From positions 4,030,001 to 4,094,000 of the forward strand of contig NC_079242.1 in NCBI RefSeq assembly GCF_028009165.1: 64,000 nucleotides of DNA. The letters are read 5' to 3'. This stretch comes from Akanthomyces muscarius (lineage: Eukaryota > Ascomycota > Sordariomycetes > Hypocreales > Cordycipitaceae). Below, in pieces: positions 57,732-64,000 of this stretch (its first letter is position 1; each line of letters begins with the position of its first letter). The notes under the pieces are model-generated. The model was not told the DNA's origin. It saw only the letters and a program-made list of their open reading frames with translations, and made no database searches. The translations under genes and the position numbers were made by a program.

Positions 57732-60700
57732 ATGAGCGTGAATTTTTCGAAGGTAGAAGAAGAGACGCTCCGTTTCTGGGACAAGGTTGACGCTTTTGCA
57801 ACACAACTTCGTCTAACACAGAATGGGCCTCGCTTTTCTTTCTACGACGGCCCCCCTTTTGGTATGTTAGCTTGCTCTTTTGTCACCTCGGTCAGAAGCT
57901 AATTCTGAACCTCTCTCAAAAGCTACTGGTACGCATTATGCCGTGACATCCTTGACTATTGACTCCCGTTTGACAAAGCTTAGGATTGCCCCATTATGGG
58001 CATCTTCTTACCTCCACCATCAAAGACATCATACCTCGATATTGGTCCATGAAAGGATATCATGTTGTGAGAAGGTTTGGTTGGGACACCCATGGCGTGC
58101 CTGTCGAATACGAAATCGATAAGCGCCTCGGTATGTCGGGCAGGGATGCTGTTCAGCAGATGGGTGTGGCCAAGTACAACGCTGAGTGCCGAGGAATTGT
58201 GATGCGATATGCATCTGAATGGCGAGACACCATGAGACGATTGGGACGATGGATTGATATGGACAACGATTACAAGGTCGGTTTCTGCCTGCATCTAGGC
58301 TGATTGCATGCTGACTTTAGCAGGCGATGGATGTGAATTTTATGGAAACAGAGTGGTGGGTTTTCAAACGACTTTTTGATAAAGGCTTGGTCTACAGGTC
58401 ATACCAGGTCATGCCATACTCTACCGCCCTGTGTACTCCATTGAGTCATATGGAATCGAAACAAGCTGAGCGAATGACTCAGGACCCTGCAATTGTCGTC
58501 TCTTTCCCGGTTCTAGGCCAGGCTGAGCACAGCAATACGTCTCTATTGGTGTACACAACGACACCGTGGACGTTACCCTCGAATTTGCTCATTGCTGTGC
58601 ATAAGGATTTCGAGTATCTGAAGATTTTGGATGAAAGAACTGGAAATTACTACATCACCTTGGAGAATGGCCTGAAGCTGCTTTACAAGGACCCTGCAAA
58701 AGCCAAATACAAGGTGGTGAGCAACATGAAAGGACACGAATTGGTTAACTGGAGATATGAGCCACTCTTTTCGTACTTTACGCAGCAATTTTCCGATTGC
58801 TTCCAAGTTATCGCTGCCGACTTTGTTGAAGCCGGCGAGGGTACTGGTCTTGTTCCTCAGTCACCAGCCTTTGGCGAAGAGGATTATGCGGTAGCAACAG
58901 CGGCGGGCTTCATATCCCCAAGTCGCCTTCCCCCATGCCCTGTCGACGAAAAGGGTCGGTTCACCGCTGAAGTCGTCGAGTACGCTGGTCAACACGTCAA
59001 AGAAGCTGATAAAGCGATTCTGCGGGACTTGAGAAAAACAGGGCGACTGCTGCACGAGAGTCAGATCATGCACTCGGATAAATTCTGCTGGCGTTCAGAT
59101 ACCCAGCTAATTCGACGAGCTGTCTCATCATGGTTCGTGAAGGTCACAGATGCCATTCCCACTATGCAAGAAAATTTGCAGGCCACAAAATGGGTGCCAT
59201 CTTTTGTGAAAGACAAGCGCTTCGCGAACTGGGTATCTGGTGCACACGATTGGAATGTGTCTCGAAACAGATACTGGGGTACACCCATTCCAATTTGGGC
59301 GAGCGATGACTACGAAGAACTTGTCTGTGTTGGTAGCATTGAAGAGTTGCGCCAGCTGAGCGGCTATGATGGACCTCTTTATGATCTTCATCGCGACAAG
59401 ATTGACCATATTACTATACCGTCTAAACATGGTAAAGGCCAGCTGCACAGAGTAAGCGAGATTCTCGACTGTTGGTAAGTTGAAGGAGCATAGACTCGAG
59501 CTACGGCCTCCACTGACCACCGTCAGGTTTGACTCAGGTTGTATGCCGTATGCATCCGTTCACTACCCTTTCGAGAACAAAGACGCGTTAGAGAATGGGC
59601 ACTTTCCAGCCGACTTCATCGCCGAAGGTTTGGATCAAACCCGCGGTTGGTTTTATACACTCACGGTCCTCGGGAATCTTTTATTTGAGAAGTCGCCCTT
59701 CAAGAACGTTCTGGTAAATGGCATGGTTCTGGCGGAAGATGGCAAAAAAATGTCCAAAAGCCTCAAGAACTATCCTGCCCCGACAAAAGTATTCGACGAA
59801 TACGGTTCAGATGCGCTGAGATTATACTTGATCAGCTCTCCAGTCGTCAGGGCAGAACCACTGCGATTCAAGGAGACAGCAGTAAAAGAAATCATCTCCC
59901 ACGTACTGTTGCCATTATGGAACAGCTTCCGCTTCTTCTCTGAACAGGCAGCTCTATACAAAGCTAACCATGGAGAGGACTTGGTGATGTCGTCCGACTT
60001 CGCCACAGCAGACCTGACCAACGTGATGGACCGGTGGATACTTGCCAACTGCCAGAGTCTCTTGCAATTTGTCGAACAAGAAATGGCCGGTAAGTGAAAA
60101 TAGAATATTTCTCTGATCATGAGCTCACCACTTTGTCAGCTTATCGGCTATTTACCGTTGTTCCACGCCTGCTTACAACTATTGATGACCTGACCAACTG
60201 GTACATACGATTCAACCGAAAGCGACTCAAAGGCGCTGCCAACCTGGGCCAGACAGATACTTTGACGGCCCTCCGGTGCCTTTTGCAGGTACTTTTCACG
60301 CTTGTTAAAGCACTCGCGCCGTTCACGCCATTCATTACCGACCATATCTATGGGCTTTTGAAGCCGTATCTTGGTCCCGTTCTAGACCAATTTCAGGACG
60401 CTAGGAGCGTTCACTTCCTGCCCTTCCCAACTGTACAGCATGATTTGTTTGATGAGAACGTTCAAGAGAAAGTTCGACTCTTACAGCAAGTTGTACAGCT
60501 TGGACGTGTGGCACGCGAACGTAATAGTTTGTCTTTGAGGACGCCACTTTCAAGTGCCGTAGTCATCGCCGATGAGCGGCAGCTGAGTGACCTGGAATCA
60601 GTCATAAGCTATGTTCGAGAGGAGTTGAATCTCCGAACGGTAGTGCTGAGTTCTAACGAAGCCAAGTACGATGTGGTGCTCGAAGCAAGGGTTGACTGGC

Positions 60701-61251
60701 CTACACTCGGAAAGAAGCTCAAAAAGCAGGTCCAGTCCGTTCGAAAAGCATTGCCGGGACTCTCGCAAGATCAATTACGCAGTTTCCAGGAGACTAAGTC
60801 CATTGAAGTTGCAGGGGTGGTGCTTGGGGAGGGCGATATTGCTCTTGTGCGATCAGTTCGGCAGAGCAACGATACAGGGGAACTCGGCAAGTCCAAATGG
60901 GAAGCGGCGTTTGGCGATGGTGTCATGGTGCTACTTGACATTGAGTCTACTCCTGAACTCGAGGAAGAGGGCCTCATACGCGATCTCATAAGCCGAGTAC
61001 AAAAGCTGCGCAAACAGGCCAAGCTAGTGTCAACGGAAGATGTTCGCATGGAGTATGCTGTGCTGTCGAACTCTAATGCACTGGCTCTTGACAAGGCTAT
61101 CGCAGATCACAAGCATCTGATTGCTGGCGCGCTCCGCGGGGACCTCTTCCAGGTGACCCAGGAATCACTGCACGCAGCAGAGACATGCATACTGCAAGAG
61201 GACCAGGAGATGAGTGGCGTGACGCTCAGACTCGCACTGCTCAGGAACTAG
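57732..61251 (+). CDS. ILS1: Cytosolic isoleucyl-tRNA synthetase
   Basis: Charges tRNA-Ile with isoleucine in the cytosol. Six exons, 1084 aa: 57732-57861, 57923-57928, 57984-58276, 58324-59474, 59527-60089, 60140-61251. Introns are 61, 55, 47, 52 and 50 nt, all GT-AG. It is a class I synthetase with an N-terminal KVEEETLRFWDKVDAF helix, the HIGH-type signature as HYGH at 49-52 within DGPPFATGLPHYGH, an editing (CP1) domain including GWDTHGVPVEYEIDKRLG and TTPWTLPSNL, the WCISRQ-like region (HDWNVSRNRYWGTPIPIW), the DCWFDSG motif, and KMSKS at 601-605. The anticodon-binding domain starts in exon 6 (TTIDDLTNWYIRFNRKRLKG), and a eukaryotic C-terminal extension follows. No mitochondrial presequence is seen, and length matches cytosolic yeast Ils1 (1072 aa). 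Exon 2 is only six nucleotides long. Splice choice is fixed by conserved residues. Confidence 0.96.
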
Positions 61252-63902
61252 GGGACTAGAAAGACAAAAAGCCAAAACCTAAAAGGAGCCGGGGGTCGAC
61301 TTGAGTTGGGAAAGTTGCGAGATAGGTTTCGGTCCGTATCAATTGAGCCATTTGACTTTTCATCGCTATCATTGCCGAGAGAGAAAGCCGCTACAGGAAC
61401 GTTTGTTCCTGCCTCGACGCTCGGCAGATTTGAGGCATCGACGGTATGCCCCGCTTCTTGCAGGCGATCCTGTCCGAAGTCTGGAATTTGCCAAAAGATG
61501 AGATGCAATAGGGCACGGCCTCTCTGAAATGGACTCTGTCCATCGGTTTTCCGATACAATCTCGAAGTTTGGTTGGTTGGCATGGCGGGTGAGCGGGACG
61601 AACATGTCACTGCCCCTTCGCTTAGAGCCACTTGTCTCGCCCGTTCTGGGGCCATCTTATGGAGACTGCGAAATTGGGAACAGATGAGAATCGCGAGGCT
61701 TTTGTTCCTGTCATTGAATGGAAGATGGATACATCATGGCCCCAAGATGAGAAGAGAGAGGGAAAACGGCCGAGTCTGGTGGGTGGGAGGGGCTGTTGGC
61801 AGCCGTTTTTGCCGCGCCTGTCGATCTCTTGCCTAGATGCCTGGCAGCTGGGCCGCCATGAAAGTGCACAGACAGATGGCTACTCAGTAACATAGAAAGT
61901 GGCCAGAATCCCTGCACAAGGTAGCACACACCGTTTCTGTTGTCTTGCTGCTTGTGCTTTTCCTCATTTTACTTTTTTTTCGAGAGGTGGGCGGCAGAGG
62001 GTAGATAAATCAGAGCCATGGGTCATGGGTGAGTCGCCATGCAGACAACAGCCCACCCTGGGGCGCCACCGAAGAAAGGGGGCTTGCAGAACAAGAAAAG
62101 TGCGCGTGCGGCAGCGAAGCCGCAGAAGCAAATTCGGTTCCTTCTTTCGACACCAAAAAGGAGGGGTCCTTTCTTGCATGAAATCTCGGGCATTTTGTTG
62201 CTGCAACTCGGACGCTTGTCGCCAAGAGTTCGCCCACACTCCCATCAAACGTTGACCGTGGGCTAGCCCAACTAACTAGCTGCCTAGCATCCCGTCCCCC
62301 CCTTATTTTTCTCTCTTTTCGTAAAGCGGATCGAGTCGCGTAGAAGATCCTGCCGTCTTGGCCCGCGGAGAAGCACCCATTGATATTGTGGCAATTTCAG
62401 ATATATGAATTGCAAACGATGATCTGAGCCCGCCGAGAGCCTGCCCGGCTCTGCCTCACCGCAAGGAATTAACTGGAGTCTGCACGCTGCCCGCGACGGA
62501 ATCAAAAACCGGAAAGGCCACGTCCAAAACACCCCCAACTCGGGGTGCGATGCTTCCATGCATGGATGGCACCTGATTGAGGATAGGATCGGCGCGCTTG
62601 TCGTATTTTCTTGCTCTCTTTGCTCGGGATGTATCTTGGTGGTGCTAGTAACTAGTGGCCCAGACACCCGGCGCCTGCGAGGGTCCCCCGTCTTCCCCCA
62701 GAAAAAGTGTCTCACAGCAGGGCTCTGCAGTTTTCAGTCTGTCTCTGCAGGAGAAAGAGGGGCAACAAAAAAAAAAGGCGGCAATAGTCTGGCTCGGTTA
62801 TTATTGTTGTCTCTCTTCTTGATGACTTCTAACCATGTACGAGTTAGAACGGCCCATGGCTGCTTCGGTAACTTGGTTGGTGGCTGTTGCTTGTAAGTCG
62901 ACTGGGGGGCGCTGGCTAGGCTAGGCTGTGTATGGTGCGAGTCATCGAGGTGCATCGGTCGGCGCCGTTGAGAAAGTTTGCGCGTGCGGGAAACAGCAAC
63001 GGCGGCACTACTGGGTACCTAACTAGTACGCGCACCACCCAAGGCCAAAATGGACAACGGCAAGGCAACTCCCCCCCTCCCTGCTGTATCTTACTGCGTC
63101 TGCCAGTCAGCAATTCTTCATGTACTGGGCGTCCGTCAGGTAGGGGGCCAAGGGCGCAGGAGAGCGGCAGTTCTTGAGTTGCCATCACATGTCCAGCGGC
63201 GACCAGGCGAGCGTAGCAGCCGGATGAAGAGCAGCCCTGGTCCCGGGGACGATCAGTTCTCTCTGGCGTCCCCTCCATTGCAGTTGATGTACTGAGTATC
63301 CGTTCTGGTAGTGGGATGCGCACCTTGTTCTGGAGCCCATTTTCGAAAACAGGGGCGCCGACGAGGACAGATTTGGGCCTTGGCCTCCGTGATCGTGGGT
63401 GGACAATGGACATGAGAGAGGGTCCATCGGCAAGTCGTCCTCGATCCACCGTATCCTGGGATATTTCGTTGTCTTGCCCTGTTCCACGGACCACCCTATT
63501 TTGTATTTCGGCTCTTGCGATGCTTCTCACTTTATTGCAACAACAAGAGGCAAGAGGCGAAAATCGATTACGAGCATCTATCGGTTACTGCGGGCTATAC
63601 TCGACTTCTCTCCTGGTAATGACTTCCAAATACATATAGCCCGGCCCCGACTCCACCAAACACCACCCCCAGATTGCATGCCTACGATTCTTTCAAAACA
63701 CGCAGCATCAACAGTTGTTTGAGGTTATTTGCCTCCTTCTTTTCTCGTTTCTTTTCTGCGTTATACCCTCCACTCCCTTGTATAGATATTCGATCTATAT
63801 CGTTCGTCCTTTCGACTGGTATTCAACCTTTACCCAACAGTCAGCCCCCGGCCCGTTTGCTCTTGTTCACTCTCTCTTTCGCATTTTTGGGCAGCCAACA
63901 CC
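61252..63902. other. Intergenic and long leader of the GPCR gene
   Basis: About 2.6 kb with no supportable gene. It contains several C-, T- and A-runs; the last 200 bp is CT-rich and looks like the transcribed leader of the gene starting at 63903. Confidence 0.5.
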
Positions 63903-64000
63903 ATGCCGTCGACACTCACGGAGGGGCAGCTCGAGGCTGTTAGTGCCATTGAACGAGCCTGCTCCGTCTTTTCGCTCATTGGATGCCTCTTCATCATCAT
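63903..64000 (+). CDS. Probable G-protein-coupled receptor, N-terminus only (partial)
   Basis: The ATG at 63903 (context ACACCATGC) opens a frame running off the window after 32 codons. The visible part begins MPSTLTEGQLEAVSAIERACS, followed by the start of a hydrophobic segment (VFSLIGCLFIII). A short polar N-terminus leading straight into a first membrane segment with an xxIERxxSxxSLxG pattern resembles fungal cAMP-receptor-like GPCRs, which start with a comparable LTxxQL-ERV-SxxSL-G sequence. The assignment rests on about 30 residues and is tentative; any multispanning membrane protein could start this way. The long CT-rich leader fits a regulated gene. Confidence 0.45.
   Translation, partial: MPSTLTEGQLEAVSAIERACSVFSLIGCLFII

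Overview
The window looks like nuclear DNA of a filamentous ascomycete, probably a Sordariomycete and perhaps Hypocreales (inference from gene types and style; no marker gene fixes the genus). The support is short introns (mostly 47-85 nt) with GTRNGT donors and CTAAC/CTGAC branch sites, long pyrimidine-rich leaders, large intergenic spaces, and fungal-type families: a Zn2Cys6 factor, a DUF6590 protein, an N2227-type methyltransferase, an Ssh4/Ear1-like SPRY adaptor and a PAC4-like chaperone. I see no rRNA, convincing tRNA, transposon, CRISPR array or secondary-metabolite cluster.

Left part (1-24.7 kb): a disordered acidic/serine-rich protein (- strand, about 1.0-1.9 kb); a two-exon RNase III-like gene (- strand, 5.3-6.0 kb) with no ATG in its first exon and an Asn where the catalytic Asp of the signature is expected; a membrane-anchored endonuclease/exonuclease/phosphatase-family protein (7.0-8.1 kb); a long low-coding stretch; a 592-aa Pro/Ser/Arg-rich protein (14.5-16.3 kb); a single-pass membrane protein with a charged tail (17.9-19.1 kb); a three-exon Ssh4/Ear1-like SPRY protein with PPxY motifs (21.1-22.8 kb); and an unknown - strand gene with a Lys/Glu-rich tail (23.4-24.7 kb).

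Middle (24.7-43.4 kb): about 13.7 kb in which I can support no protein gene, ending in the long leader of a Zn2Cys6 transcription factor (38.4-40.1 kb). A second exon capable of giving that factor an alternative C-terminus lies just downstream. A further 3 kb without genes follows.

Right part (43.4-64 kb) is gene-dense and mostly housekeeping: transportin/Kap104 (-), a PAC4-like proteasome assembly chaperone (-) divergent from a carnosine N-methyltransferase-like gene (+), a short-chain dehydrogenase ending in a peroxisomal AKL signal (-), a nine-exon DUF6590 gene (-), a His/Lys-repeat protein (-), cytosolic isoleucyl-tRNA synthetase (+) with a 6-nt microexon next to the HIGH-type motif, and the first 32 codons of a probable G-protein-coupled receptor cut by the window edge.

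The genes do not form an obvious pathway cluster. The most unusual observations are architectural: the IleRS microexon and NAGNAG acceptor, five consecutive frame-neutral exons in the DUF6590 gene with a tandem duplication that built one of its splice sites, a stop-free 54-nt intron in Kap104, a possible alternative C-terminus in the transcription factor, and the probably inactive RNase III protein. I found no convincing new multi-gene system.
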